From: Kitasatospora cinereorecta
Lineage (GTDB): Bacteria; Actinomycetota; Actinomycetes; Streptomycetales; Streptomycetaceae
DNA: 64,000 nucleotides
NCBI RefSeq assembly: GCF_024172095.1
Contig: NZ_JAMZDX010000002.1
Location: 1,054,001 to 1,118,000 of the forward strand
Reading direction: 5' to 3'
In this document: positions 46,481 to 55,403 of the stretch, in pieces
Layout: each line of letters starts with the position of its first letter
Position numbering within the stretch: position 1 is the stretch's first letter
Notes under the pieces: generated by a model
What the model was told of the DNA's origin: nothing
Seen by the model: only the letters and a program-made list of their open reading frames with translations
Databases searched by the model: none
Program-made: the position numbers and the translations under genes

Positions 46481-47173
46481 ATGTCGCCCATCAGCCAGAT
46501 CGACGTCGCGCAGCTGGCCTCGGAGCTCACCGGCTGGCACCACCCCCACTTCGTCAGCATCACGAAGACCGACGACACCAACGTCCAGTGGACCTTCAAG
46601 CCGTTCACCGGCAGCGAGGCCGAGCCCATCGTCCCCACCGCGTTCTGGAGGGACGACACGCTCTCCGAGGCCGCCCGCAACACCCTCGAGTTCGAGTACG
46701 AGGTCGCCCGCAGGCTGTGGCGGGACGCCCGCTACATCCGCGACATCAAGGAGGCGGCCGCCGGCGCCGCCTCCTGCTGGGATCGCTACACCCAGGCCCG
46801 GAACGAGATGGACGCGCTGTTCACCGCCATGGACACCACCGCGGACACGCACTGGCGCGCCACGGTTTCCAAGCTGCTCACCGCCCAGGAGAAGACGCTC
46901 GCGGCTGCCGCGGCCTGGGACCACAAGGCCAAGCCGATTGCCTACGTCCACGGCACCTACGGCCGCACCGAGCTGACCCGCCGCGAGGTGTACGAGCGGG
47001 CCGGCATCGACCCCACCGACGCCACCGCCTGGGTCATCGGCGACGACTCCGACTACGACGCCCGATGGGACCTCAAGCCGCTGCAGAAGCTCGTCCACGA
47101 CGCCGTCGAGGCGCAGCGCGAGCACCTGCGGAAGGTCGCCGAGTTGACCGCCGACCTGACCCTCGGCAAGTAG
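46481..47173 (+). CDS. Hypothetical protein of the transfer operon
   Basis: A 230-residue soluble protein; ATG 46481 with GGAGA upstream. N-terminal alpha/beta part (about 1-75), then long helices (about 80-150 and 200-230) that may form a coiled coil. No motif recognised. Confidence 0.6.
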   Translation: MSPISQIDVAQLASELTGWHHPHFVSITKTDDTNVQWTFKPFTGSEAEPIVPTAFWRDDTLSEAARNTLEFEYEVARRLWRDARYIRDIKEAAAGAASCWDRYTQARNEMDALFTAMDTTADTHWRATVSKLLTAQEKTLAAAAAWDHKAKPIAYVHGTYGRTELTRREVYERAGIDPTDATAWVIGDDSDYDARWDLKPLQKLVHDAVEAQREHLRKVAELTADLTLGK

Positions 47174-47223
47174 CCGACCGACCAGCAGCCCACCCCTGAT
47201 CCGGATCAAGGAGACCAGCAGAG

Positions 47224-47565
47224 ATGACCAGCACCAGCTCCACCGTGAAGCCGACTTTCGCCGACCTCATCGCCCGCCACGGCGCCGACATCGCCGGCAT
47301 CGTCGCCGCCGCGAACAGCACCGGCCCGGTCGACACCACGGCCCTCGACCCGCAGGCGTTCACCGCTCTCGTCCGCGAGGCGGCCGACTTCCTCGAGACC
47401 CTCCCGATGAACGAGGCCCGGGCCGTCGCCGAGAACCTCACCATCGCCGCCGGCTACCTCCACGACGCCCTCGGCCTCGAGGGCGACGACCAGCACGTCG
47501 TGCTGCGCATGGCGAAGCCGCTCCTCGACACGGCTGACGGCATCTGCGTCAACCTGGACCTCTGA
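47224..47565 (+). CDS. Hypothetical helical protein
   Basis: A 113-residue, mostly helical, acidic protein (TFADLIARHGADIAGIVAAA, REAADFLETLPMNEARAVAE). ATG 47224 follows AAGGAGA. Spacing of 50-80 bp to both neighbours suggests the same operon. Confidence 0.6.
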   Translation: MTSTSSTVKPTFADLIARHGADIAGIVAAANSTGPVDTTALDPQAFTALVREAADFLETLPMNEARAVAENLTIAAGYLHDALGLEGDDQHVVLRMAKPLLDTADGICVNLDL

Positions 47566-47645
47566 CCGCCGCGCAGCCCACTTGCCCGACCGGCCGGGGC
47601 GCCCCCGTCCCGGCCCAGCCCCCGGATCAGAAAGGAACAGCCTCC

Positions 47646-49208
47646 GTGGAGCCCGACGCCCGCGCCGACCAGGTCAGCGACACCGCCGCTCCGGCCGCGA
47701 TGACGAAGCTGCAGAAGACGCTGATCGGCTCCGTTGCCGGCGGCGCCGTCACCATTGCCGCCATCGGCTTCGCCGGTTCCTACCGGGCCGTCACCCGGCT
47801 GGCCCTTGCGAAGGACTTCGGCCGCTTCGCCTACGTCTTCCCGATCGGCATCGACGCGGGCATCGGCGTCCTCCTCGCCCTCGACCTCCTCTTGACCTGG
47901 CTGCGGATTCCCTTCGCGCCGCTGCGCTACTGCGCCTGGTTCCTCACCGGTGCGACGGTCGCGTTCAACGCCGCCGCGGCATGGGGCGACGGCCTGGCCG
48001 TGGGCATGCACGCCGCGATCCCGGTCCTGTTCGTGATCGTGGTCGAGGCGGCCCGGCACGCGGTCGGCCGGATCGCCGACATCGTGGCGGACCGGAGCAT
48101 CGAGACCCCGCCGTGGCAGCGCTGGATCCTCTCCCCGGTCGGGACGTTCGCGATCTGGCGCCGCCAGCGGCTGTGGCAGATCCCGTCCTACCTCACGGTC
48201 ATCGACCTCGAGCGGGAGCTGCAGGTGTTCCGGGCGCAGCTTCGGAAGGAGTTCGGCTACTTCTGGCGGTGGAAGGCGCCGGCCGACAAGGTCCTCGCGC
48301 TTGCCCTCGCCCGCTTCGGGATTTCGGTTTCGGAAGCGCTTGCGATGCCGAAAGCCGAAGCCGAAGCACAGCGGAAAGCCGAAGCGGCCCGGGAAGCCGA
48401 AGCTCAGCTGCAGGCCGAAGTCGAAGCCGAAGCGCTTCGGGTTCGGGACCAGCAGCGCCGGGTCGAAGCCGAAGCGCGGCGGCTCGCGGAAGCCGAAGCC
48501 GAAGCGAAGCTCCGGGCGGTCGCCCGGGCCGAGGAACTGGCCGAAGCCGAAGCCGAAGCGCGGCGCGCCGAGATCGAGCAGAAGCGGCTGACCGCCGAAG
48601 CCGAAGCCGAACTGGAGCGCCGGCGCCGCGCGGAGCAGCAGCGGCAGGCCGAAGCCGAAGCAGAGCAGCGGCGCCTGCAGGAGGCCGCGGACGCCGCGCA
48701 GCGTACGGCGGAGGCCGAAGCCGAAGCGCTTCGACTTCTGGAGGAGAAGCTTCGGGTCGAGGAGGCGCTTCGGAAGCTGCGGGAGCGCCCGGCCGTACAG
48801 CCGAAGCCGAAGCCCGAACCCGAAGCGGACCCGAAGCCGGAACCCGAAGCTGAAGCGGACCCGAAGCGGCGGTCGGAAGCCGAAGCCGAAGTAGAGCCGA
48901 AGTCGAAGCCCGAACCCGAAGCGAATCCGAAGCCCGGCCCCGAAGTCGAAGCCGAAGCGGTGGGCCCCCCGAACCCGAACCCGAAGCGGCCCGAATCGGA
49001 AGCGGGCCCGAAGCCGAAGCGGCCCGCCGAGCTCGGAACCCGAAGGGCCCGGATCAACGCCGAAGTCGAAACGCTGCTCGGCCTGATGCGGAGCGAGGGC
49101 TATGACGCCGTGACCCTCGAGCGGGTCAAGACCGAGCTGAGCCTGAGCCAGACCACGGCCTTCGACCGGCTCGACCGGGCCCGTGACATCTGGAACCAGG
49201 CCGCCTGA
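47646..49208 (+). CDS. DUF2637 (SpdB-like) plasmid-spread protein with charged repeat region
   Basis: A 520-residue protein. Residues about 25-150 carry four membrane helices (IGSVAGGAVTIAAIGFAGSY, FPIGIDAGIGVLLALDLLLT) of the DUF2637 type, found in proteins that spread plasmids between mycelial compartments. Residues about 225-470 are an Ala/Glu and Pro/Lys/Glu repeat predicted to be a long helix and a disordered stretch. Residues about 475-520 form a C-terminal helix-turn-helix (AVTLERVKTELSLSQTTAFD). The repeat region uses GAA and CTT codons against the genome habit; see the separate CCGAAGC entry. Confidence 0.85.
   Translation: MEPDARADQVSDTAAPAAMTKLQKTLIGSVAGGAVTIAAIGFAGSYRAVTRLALAKDFGRFAYVFPIGIDAGIGVLLALDLLLTWLRIPFAPLRYCAWFLTGATVAFNAAAAWGDGLAVGMHAAIPVLFVIVVEAARHAVGRIADIVADRSIETPPWQRWILSPVGTFAIWRRQRLWQIPSYLTVIDLERELQVFRAQLRKEFGYFWRWKAPADKVLALALARFGISVSEALAMPKAEAEAQRKAEAAREAEAQLQAEVEAEALRVRDQQRRVEAEARRLAEAEAEAKLRAVARAEELAEAEAEARRAEIEQKRLTAEAEAELERRRRAEQQRQAEAEAEQRRLQEAADAAQRTAEAEAEALRLLEEKLRVEEALRKLRERPAVQPKPKPEPEADPKPEPEAEADPKRRSEAEAEVEPKSKPEPEANPKPGPEVEAEAVGPPNPNPKRPESEAGPKPKRPAELGTRRARINAEVETLLGLMRSEGYDAVTLERVKTELSLSQTTAFDRLDRARDIWNQAA
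48239..49020 (+). repeat. About 35 copies of the 7-mer CCGAAGC in both orientations
   Basis: By hand count about 30 CCGAAGC and 5 GCTTCGG words lie in 780 bp. They occur as GCC-GAA-GC (Ala-Glu-Ala), as CCG-AAG-C (Pro-Lys) and, reversed, as GC-CTT-CGG-like Leu-Arg codons, so reading frame and strand vary while the word stays the same. Candidate binding array for the translocase encoded at 53035. Confidence 0.6.
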
Positions 49209-49315
49209 CCTGCACAGATCTCCGGTCCGGACCGCCCACCAGGGTGGGCCGGACCGGCCGGCCGAACAACAGGCCAACCTCCCCGGCAGTACCCCCTGGA
49301 AGGAGCACCATCACC

Positions 49316-49873
49316 ATGACCGGCCACGACTCGGTCTACAACGACCCGGCGTACGACATCACCTCGGTGCCGACCTGGAAGTCCCCGCCGCTGCACGGCG
49401 CCTACGCGCCGAACGCCCGGCTGTCCCCGCGTGCGAAGGCCGCGATCGGCGCCGGCGCGGTCGTCCTGGCCGCGTCCGGCATGGTCGCCTGGTCGAACTA
49501 CGCGGCCGCGCAGGCCGACGCCGAGGTGAGGCAGGCACAGATCGGCCTGGAGGCCTCCAAGGTCGACCTGCAGCGCCAGCAGCAGGCCGCCCAGGTGGCG
49601 CAGGCCGCGGGCCAGGAGACCGAGGCACAGAAGGCCCGCCGGCAGGCGGTGCAGGCGTGCATCGCGAAGGCCGGCGGCAACTTCAACGCGGTCGCCGACT
49701 GCGGGAAGGCCTACCCGTCCGTCGACCAGCTCGGGATGGTCAACACCGCCCAGACGGTGACCGGCGGCAAGAGCGACGACGGCTCGTCTTCGGGCGCCGG
49801 CCTGATCGTCCTCGGCACCGTCGGGGCAGCGATGGGCGCCGGCTGGCTGAAGAAGCGCTTCGCCCGAACGTAA
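49316..49873 (+). CDS. Single-pass membrane protein of the transfer operon
   Basis: A 185-residue protein; ATG 49316 after AAGGAG. One membrane helix (about 42-60, AAIGAGAVVLAASGMVAW), a short coiled coil (about 65-105), and a glycine-rich hydrophobic C-terminus (GAGLIVLGTVGAAMGAGWL). SpdA-like position between SpdB and TraB; not recognised by sequence. Confidence 0.6.
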   Translation: MTGHDSVYNDPAYDITSVPTWKSPPLHGAYAPNARLSPRAKAAIGAGAVVLAASGMVAWSNYAAAQADAEVRQAQIGLEASKVDLQRQQQAAQVAQAAGQETEAQKARRQAVQACIAKAGGNFNAVADCGKAYPSVDQLGMVNTAQTVTGGKSDDGSSSGAGLIVLGTVGAAMGAGWLKKRFART

Positions 49874-49892
49874 CAACCAGTCACCTCCCAAC

Positions 49893-49995
49893 TCCCACCT
49901 CCCACCCACCTCCCAACCGCCTCCCAGCGAATCCCGGCACGTCATGGGCGGGCCCGGCGGATTCTCTCCGGCCGGTGGGTGGGTGGGAGGTGGGA
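49893..49995 (+). promoter_or_regulatory. G-quadruplex motif with complementary C-rich arm before the next gene
   Basis: GGGTGGGTGGGAGGTGGG (49977-49994) fits a three-tier quadruplex (loops T, T, AGGT) 33 bases before GTG 50028. An exact 18-base complement (49893-49910) lies 67 bases upstream, so the leader can form either a long hairpin or a quadruplex. Could also act as a transcription terminator. Confidence 0.55.
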
Positions 49996-50027
49996 CCCAA
50001 GCCGCTACAGAAAGTGAGGAAGAGTCC

Positions 50028-52649
50028 GTGGCCACGCCCTCCGCGCCGACCACTCCGCCCACGCCGGCGGACCCCGACCAGGCCGCTCCGGCCGCCCCGA
50101 GCGCCGCCCCCGCCGCCGCGCCGGCACCGCCGCAGGGCGCCCTCGCACACCTCTTCACCCCGGTCCAGCCCGCCCGGCCCGTCGCCCCGCTCGGCACCAC
50201 CGCCGCCCTCGCCCAGGACGCCGCCGACACCCCGGCCGCCAACGGCCGCGCCAGCGCGACCGACCGTGAGACCGACAGCGGCAGCGCCGGCGACGGTCCG
50301 TTCGGCGCCCTGGTCCGCGCCTTCGCCGCCCGCATCGGCCGGACCGGCACCACCCGCACCATCCGCCGGAACCACGACGTCAAGGAGAACCGGGTCTCCG
50401 GCGCCACCACGACCACCACCAACGCCTCCAAGTCCGACCGGACCGCGAAGAGCGACCACGCCGCGCAGCACCGCACCGACCGGAACGCGAAGGTCGCCGA
50501 CCTCAACAACAAGGCCACCCAGCACCAGGCGCGCGACAACCGCGACGAGAAGCGCGCCGACAGCCGCTCGACGAAGAACGACGCCGGGGTGCGGGACAGT
50601 CGGGACGCCAAGGACCACCGCGACACCTCTGCGAAGACCAGCGGCACCACGGCCGACACCCGGGCCGCGAAGAACGACACCTCCGCGCGGACCGGCCGGG
50701 ACGACGCGAGGAGCAACTCGTCCAAGACGTCGTCCGAAACCAAGTCCGCAGGCGGCACGGCGGCGAGGCCGGCGGCCCCCCAGGACGGGCCCGGTACCGG
50801 CAAGGCGGACAAGCGGAAGACCGGCCCGGCGAAGACGGGCGACGACCAGGCGGACGACCCCCAGCCGGGCAAGGCCGACGCGGCGCCCTCCGACACGACC
50901 GGCACCACCGGGAAGGCCGACGAGGGGAACGCCGATGACGCGCCGAAGGACGGCGGGTCTGCGGACGACGAGCAGGCGACGGCGGACGGCTCCACCACTG
51001 CCAGCGCGGTCGACGCCACCACTGCGGTCCCCGTAGACAGCCCGGCGCCGGCCGGCGCTGCGCAGCCTGCCGAGCCGGTGCTGGTCGACGCTGCAGAGCC
51101 GACGGCGGACGACTCCACCATCGCCAACACGGCCGACGCCATCGCCGGGACGGCTGACGCAGCGTCTGCGGACAGCCCGGCGCCGGCGGACGGCGCGCAG
51201 TCGGCCGAGCAGCAGGCGCCGGTGAACGGCCCCGCCACCAGCGAAACGACCAGCGACACCGCTACCTCGACCGGCCCGGCGCCTACGTATGGCGCGGTGC
51301 AGCCGGGCGGCGCGCAGCCGACCGAGCCTCAGCCGGCGGCGAACGGTCCCGCCACCAGCGGCACACCCGACACGACCGCCGGGAAGGCCGCCGAGGGCAA
51401 GACCGTCGACCTGCAGAAGGCCGACGCCGCCGCTGGCGCGACCGGCCCGACGAGGACCGACCGTCCCGCCTCGACGGAAGGCGCGCAGCAGGCCGCGCCG
51501 AAGCCGCCGACGGACGCCTCCGCGGCCGCCGGAACGACCAGCAGCAGCACCACCGCCGACGCCGCCGGTACGACCGGCCCGGCAACGGCAGACGGCCGGG
51601 CGAAGAGCGACGGTGCGCAGCAGGTCGCGCCCAAGCCGTCGACCGACAGCCCCGCCACCGGCGGAACGACCAGCAGCACCGTCGATACCGCCGCCGCCAC
51701 CACGACCGACCCGACGAAGACGGACGGCGCGCAGGCCGACCCGAAGAAGAACACCCCGGCAACGCTCGGCAGCACCCAGGACCCCGACGTGAAGCGGCCG
51801 CCGACCCAGTCCTCCCGGGAGGCCGGCTACCGCGACGGGCACCGTGCGGCCGCCGCCGTCGGCCACGTCAAGGCCTGGGGCCACGGCGCGAAGGACGGCT
51901 ACGGCGACCGCCGGGCCGAGGACGAGAAGGACAGGAAGCGCATGGACGAGGCCAAGGCCGCGAACCAGGCCCCGAAGCCCCCGGCACCGGCCGGACCGAA
52001 GATGGCGCCGGCCAGCGGATCGACCGCGGAACTGGCCAAGCAGGAGAAGGCGATCGCGACCGCGGCAGCCGGCGTCGCCGCCGCCCAGGCCATCCCGCCC
52101 CGCCCGGGCTACCGGCCCCTCGTCCCCGGCCGGGCCCCGCTCCCCGGCGAGGCCGGCCGCCCCGCGACCACCGGCAAGGTGCCCGCCGTGCCCGTCCAGG
52201 TCAACGAGGTCGGCGCCAAGGCCGTCACGTTCACCGCCGACGGCAACCCGCACACCATGAGCCGCGGCGAGGTCCGCACCCTCAAGCAGTTCGAACGCCG
52301 CCTCGGCGAGAAGAAGGGCCGCCTCTCCTGGATCGCCGGCGGCAGTAAGGCCGCCCGCGCCAGCGCCACCGAGCACGCCACCAAGGCCCACCGGCTCGCC
52401 GAGGACGCCAAGTCCGTCAAGGGCGGCGCCGCCCTCATCGGCATCCTGCTGCGCCTGGCCGAACGCGCCCAGGCCCTGCGCGGCAACGCCGAGGAGATCG
52501 AGAAGCAGGCGCACCGCGGCGCCGAGGCCGTCCAGGTCCTCGCCGCCAACGCCGAGATCCGGCACGGCGGCATCTACAAGGCCGTTGCCGACAGCCCGCT
52601 GGCCTCGCCGGGCGAGCGGGAGTTCTACCAGGACAAGCAGGGGAGCTGA
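50028..52649 (+). CDS. Large Ala/Thr/Asp-rich protein of the transfer operon
   Basis: An 873-residue protein; GTG 50028 after GAGGAAGA. Residues 1-600 are low-complexity, Ala/Thr/Pro/Asp rich, hydrophilic and probably disordered, with degenerate repeats (units like TAxxxxPAxADGAQ). Residues about 610-873 are ordered: GYRDGHRAAAAVGHVKAWGH, a central beta segment (VQVNEVGAKAVTFTADGNPH) and long helices (KAARASATEHATKAHRLAED). Membrane helices are absent. Homologous long linker proteins occur beside TraB in streptomycete elements; function unknown. Confidence 0.65.
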   Translation: MATPSAPTTPPTPADPDQAAPAAPSAAPAAAPAPPQGALAHLFTPVQPARPVAPLGTTAALAQDAADTPAANGRASATDRETDSGSAGDGPFGALVRAFAARIGRTGTTRTIRRNHDVKENRVSGATTTTTNASKSDRTAKSDHAAQHRTDRNAKVADLNNKATQHQARDNRDEKRADSRSTKNDAGVRDSRDAKDHRDTSAKTSGTTADTRAAKNDTSARTGRDDARSNSSKTSSETKSAGGTAARPAAPQDGPGTGKADKRKTGPAKTGDDQADDPQPGKADAAPSDTTGTTGKADEGNADDAPKDGGSADDEQATADGSTTASAVDATTAVPVDSPAPAGAAQPAEPVLVDAAEPTADDSTIANTADAIAGTADAASADSPAPADGAQSAEQQAPVNGPATSETTSDTATSTGPAPTYGAVQPGGAQPTEPQPAANGPATSGTPDTTAGKAAEGKTVDLQKADAAAGATGPTRTDRPASTEGAQQAAPKPPTDASAAAGTTSSSTTADAAGTTGPATADGRAKSDGAQQVAPKPSTDSPATGGTTSSTVDTAAATTTDPTKTDGAQADPKKNTPATLGSTQDPDVKRPPTQSSREAGYRDGHRAAAAVGHVKAWGHGAKDGYGDRRAEDEKDRKRMDEAKAANQAPKPPAPAGPKMAPASGSTAELAKQEKAIATAAAGVAAAQAIPPRPGYRPLVPGRAPLPGEAGRPATTGKVPAVPVQVNEVGAKAVTFTADGNPHTMSRGEVRTLKQFERRLGEKKGRLSWIAGGSKAARASATEHATKAHRLAEDAKSVKGGAALIGILLRLAERAQALRGNAEEIEKQAHRGAEAVQVLAANAEIRHGGIYKAVADSPLASPGEREFYQDKQGS

Positions 52650-52651
52650 CC

Positions 52652-53023
52652 ATGCCCGCACTCACCTACCGCTCGCTGCTCCGCCAGACCCGGGCCCTCG
52701 CCAAGGCGATCCGGGGCGCGACCGAGAAGCACAAGAAGATGGCGAAGGCGATGGAGGACGAGGCCAAGGACACCGGCCGGATCGCCGAGCAGATCGGCGC
52801 GCTCAAGGTCGATGCCGCGACCGTGGCGGAGACCCGCGAGGTGTCCCGGATCATGCAGGGCCTGTCCACTGCCGCCCTCGCGTACGCGACCAGTGCCGAG
52901 GAGGCGTCCCGCGCCGCCACCGCCGCCGAGCGGGAGGCGATGCGCCTGCACGACGGCATCCAGGAAGCCCACGACCGCAACCCCGTCGAGATGGCCAACG
53001 CCGTCTGGTACTCGCAGGAGTAG
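52652..53023 (+). CDS. Coiled-coil protein before the translocase
   Basis: A 123-residue, nearly all-helical protein (ALAKAIRGATEKHKKMAKAM, ASRAATAAEREAMRLHDGIQ) with heptad-like patterns. ATG 52652 is two bases after the upstream stop; the translocase follows after 11 bases. Perhaps a TraB partner or septal adaptor; not recognised. Confidence 0.65.
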   Translation: MPALTYRSLLRQTRALAKAIRGATEKHKKMAKAMEDEAKDTGRIAEQIGALKVDAATVAETREVSRIMQGLSTAALAYATSAEEASRAATAAEREAMRLHDGIQEAHDRNPVEMANAVWYSQE

Positions 53024-53034
53024 GAGAAAGCACC

Positions 53035-55332
53035 GTGACCACCGATCAGACCGCCCCCGCCGACGCGGTGCGCAGCCCGACCGCGGAGAAGCGCTTCGCC
53101 ATCGCCGAGATCGTGGCGCCCCTGGTGACCGCCGGCGTGATGCCGTTCCTCGACCCGCAGGCCGCCACCACCGTCTCCACATTCCTCGCCGCCCCCGCCC
53201 TGATCGCCGGCGCCAACGCCACCGGCCTGCTCTCCGAGCGCACCCTCGCCGCGCTGCCCGGCGGCGACATCCTCGCCGCGCACCGCACCCCGTTCCTCGT
53301 CTCCGCCATCACCACCGCGACCGCCGCGGCGACCGCCACCCTCCACGGCCTGCCCGGCATCGACGCGCTCCTCGCCGGATGGATGACCATGCCGTCCCTC
53401 ACCGGCCTGGTCTCCACCGCCTGGTGGGGCGCGACCGGGTTCGTCGGCTTCACCCTCCGCAGGGTCATCGGCCAGACCCGCCGCCGGCCGACCCTCGTCC
53501 CGGCGTCCCCCGAGCCCGAGCCGACGCAGCCGGCTCCGGTCAACGAGATCCTGCAGCGTTGGTACACCCACATCTCCGCCGTGAACGGCACCCACCCGCA
53601 CCAGCACCTCACCCTCACCGCCCAGGGCCCCGAGGCGTGGGAGGGCGTCATCGAGGCCGCCCCCGGCCGCCAGGTCACGGTCGACGCCGACACCGTCTCC
53701 GGCGTCTACCGCCTCCCCGCCGCCTGGGTGAGCATCACCGACGGCCCCCACACCAGCGCCAAGCACATCCACGTCCGCCTCACCGCGCCCACCGCCGACG
53801 AGCAGCAGTACAGCGCCCTCGAGGAACTGTGGCTCAAGCGGGTCGCCCGCCCCGGCGGCTGCATGCCCGGCACCCACCTCGAAGGCATCATTGAGGACCC
53901 GGCCACCGGCGGCGTCGCCGCCTGGATCGTCGCCGACGAGAACACCGACGTCGTCACGGCGCCCGAAGCCCACCGCATCGCCGGCGCTCTGCGCACCACC
54001 ACCCTCCTCGTCTCCGTCGAACCCACCACCGACCCCCGCAAGGCCAAGCTCCGCGTGATGGGCCACTCCCCGCTCGAGGACGGCCGCCCCCTGCCCGGCC
54101 CCGAGGCGCTTCGCGCGAACAAGAACGGCTTCGTGCAGATCGGCACCGGCATCAGCGGCCGGCCCGGCCGCCTGCAGATCTTCGACCCCAAGGTCGGCGC
54201 CCAGCACATCCTCGTCGCCGGCGTCACCGGCTCCGGCAAGGGCGGCGTCCTCCAGCTCATCTGCCTCGCCTACCACGTCAACGGATTCGCCATCATCTAC
54301 GGCGACCCCAAGGGCTCCTCCAACCCCGACATCGCCCGCATGGCCGCCCACGCCGGCCTCGGCACCGAAGGCGCCATGGGCGCCCTGCGCATCGCCTACG
54401 CGATCCTGCTCCACCGCATCGCCGAGTCCGCCGCCACCGGCGCCAAGAACTTCACGCCCACCCCCGACCGGCCGTTCGTCGCCGTTCCCCTCGACGAGTT
54501 CGCCCAGCTCCTCGGCGACAAGTCCCCTGACGCCAAGGAGGCCGCGTTCATCGTCGCGGCCATCGCCTCGCAGGGCCGCTCGCTCGGCATCTGCCTGACG
54601 CTCTGCGGCCAGATCCTCAACCTCGACCAGATGGGCAGCAACACCGCCATCCGCGACAACGTCTTCTACGGCGGCGCCTTGGTCCTCCTGCGCTCCGACA
54701 GCGCCCAGAAGCAGCGCGTCGACCTGCCCGACGCCTTCGCCGGCATCGACCCGTCCAAGATCCCCGCGTTCTGGAAGGGCACCGACGACACCCTGATCTA
54801 CGATCCCGACGTCCCCGAGGACGACCCCACCCGAACCTTCGGCGTCGGCTACGTCGTCGGCCCCGACGAGCGCGCCGAGATGATGCGCGCCTGGATCCTC
54901 GAGTCCGCCGCCGGCCTGTTCGACCCCGACAACATCGTCATCCCCGCCGACTTCCCCGACTGGGACGACCGCGACCGGATCGCCCTCATCCCCGTCGGTC
55001 CTGCGGCTGAGGACGACGACAACGCCTTCGACACAGGCGCCACCGCGTGGGTGCCCACGCAGCCCACCACCACGCCGGCCAAGGAGCCCACCGCCGAGGA
55101 GAAGATCCTCTTCGTGCTTGACGAGTACCGTGACCCGCTCGGCGAGGAGGTCGCCTACCTCCACCTCGACCAGCTCACCGAGATGACCGCCGTCCCCCGC
55201 AAGACCGTCGAGAACACCTGCGGCCGCCTCGTCACCGCCGGCAAGCTCGTCCGCAACCCCGACCCCAAGGCCAAGGGCGAGTACGGCATCCCGCTCCCCA
55301 AGACGCCCGACCCGGAGGGCACCAACGACTGA
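53035..55332 (+). CDS. TraB/FtsK-type conjugative DNA translocase
   Basis: A 765-residue motor. GTG 53035 follows GGAGAA. N-terminal membrane segments (about 15-150), a linker, then FtsK/SpoIIIE-type ATPase: Walker A GVTGSGK (residues 396-402), Walker B VPLDEF with Asp487 and Glu488, and the sensor segment GAMGALRIAYAILLHR. The last 90 residues (TAEEKILFVLDEYRDPLGEE, LTEMTAVPRKTVENTCGRL) form a winged helix like the gamma domain by which TraB and FtsK read 8-bp repeats. It would pump double-stranded DNA between mycelia, the streptomycete type of conjugation, which does not need a relaxase. Confidence 0.92.
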   Translation: MTTDQTAPADAVRSPTAEKRFAIAEIVAPLVTAGVMPFLDPQAATTVSTFLAAPALIAGANATGLLSERTLAALPGGDILAAHRTPFLVSAITTATAAATATLHGLPGIDALLAGWMTMPSLTGLVSTAWWGATGFVGFTLRRVIGQTRRRPTLVPASPEPEPTQPAPVNEILQRWYTHISAVNGTHPHQHLTLTAQGPEAWEGVIEAAPGRQVTVDADTVSGVYRLPAAWVSITDGPHTSAKHIHVRLTAPTADEQQYSALEELWLKRVARPGGCMPGTHLEGIIEDPATGGVAAWIVADENTDVVTAPEAHRIAGALRTTTLLVSVEPTTDPRKAKLRVMGHSPLEDGRPLPGPEALRANKNGFVQIGTGISGRPGRLQIFDPKVGAQHILVAGVTGSGKGGVLQLICLAYHVNGFAIIYGDPKGSSNPDIARMAAHAGLGTEGAMGALRIAYAILLHRIAESAATGAKNFTPTPDRPFVAVPLDEFAQLLGDKSPDAKEAAFIVAAIASQGRSLGICLTLCGQILNLDQMGSNTAIRDNVFYGGALVLLRSDSAQKQRVDLPDAFAGIDPSKIPAFWKGTDDTLIYDPDVPEDDPTRTFGVGYVVGPDERAEMMRAWILESAAGLFDPDNIVIPADFPDWDDRDRIALIPVGPAAEDDDNAFDTGATAWVPTQPTTTPAKEPTAEEKILFVLDEYRDPLGEEVAYLHLDQLTEMTAVPRKTVENTCGRLVTAGKLVRNPDPKAKGEYGIPLPKTPDPEGTND

Positions 55333-55350
55333 ACCTGTCCCGAACAAGCT

Positions 55351-55382
55351 GCGGCCCGCACCGAACCTCCGGTGTGGGCCGC
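55351..55382 (+). terminator. Hairpin terminator after the translocase gene
   Basis: GCGGCCCGCACCG (55351-55363) pairs with CGGTGTGGGCCGC (55370-55382), one mismatch pair, six-base loop, 18 bases past the stop. It likely ends the transfer operon begun at 45311. Confidence 0.75.
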
Positions 55383-55403
55383 TTGCTTCACTGCTGCTCA
55401 CGA

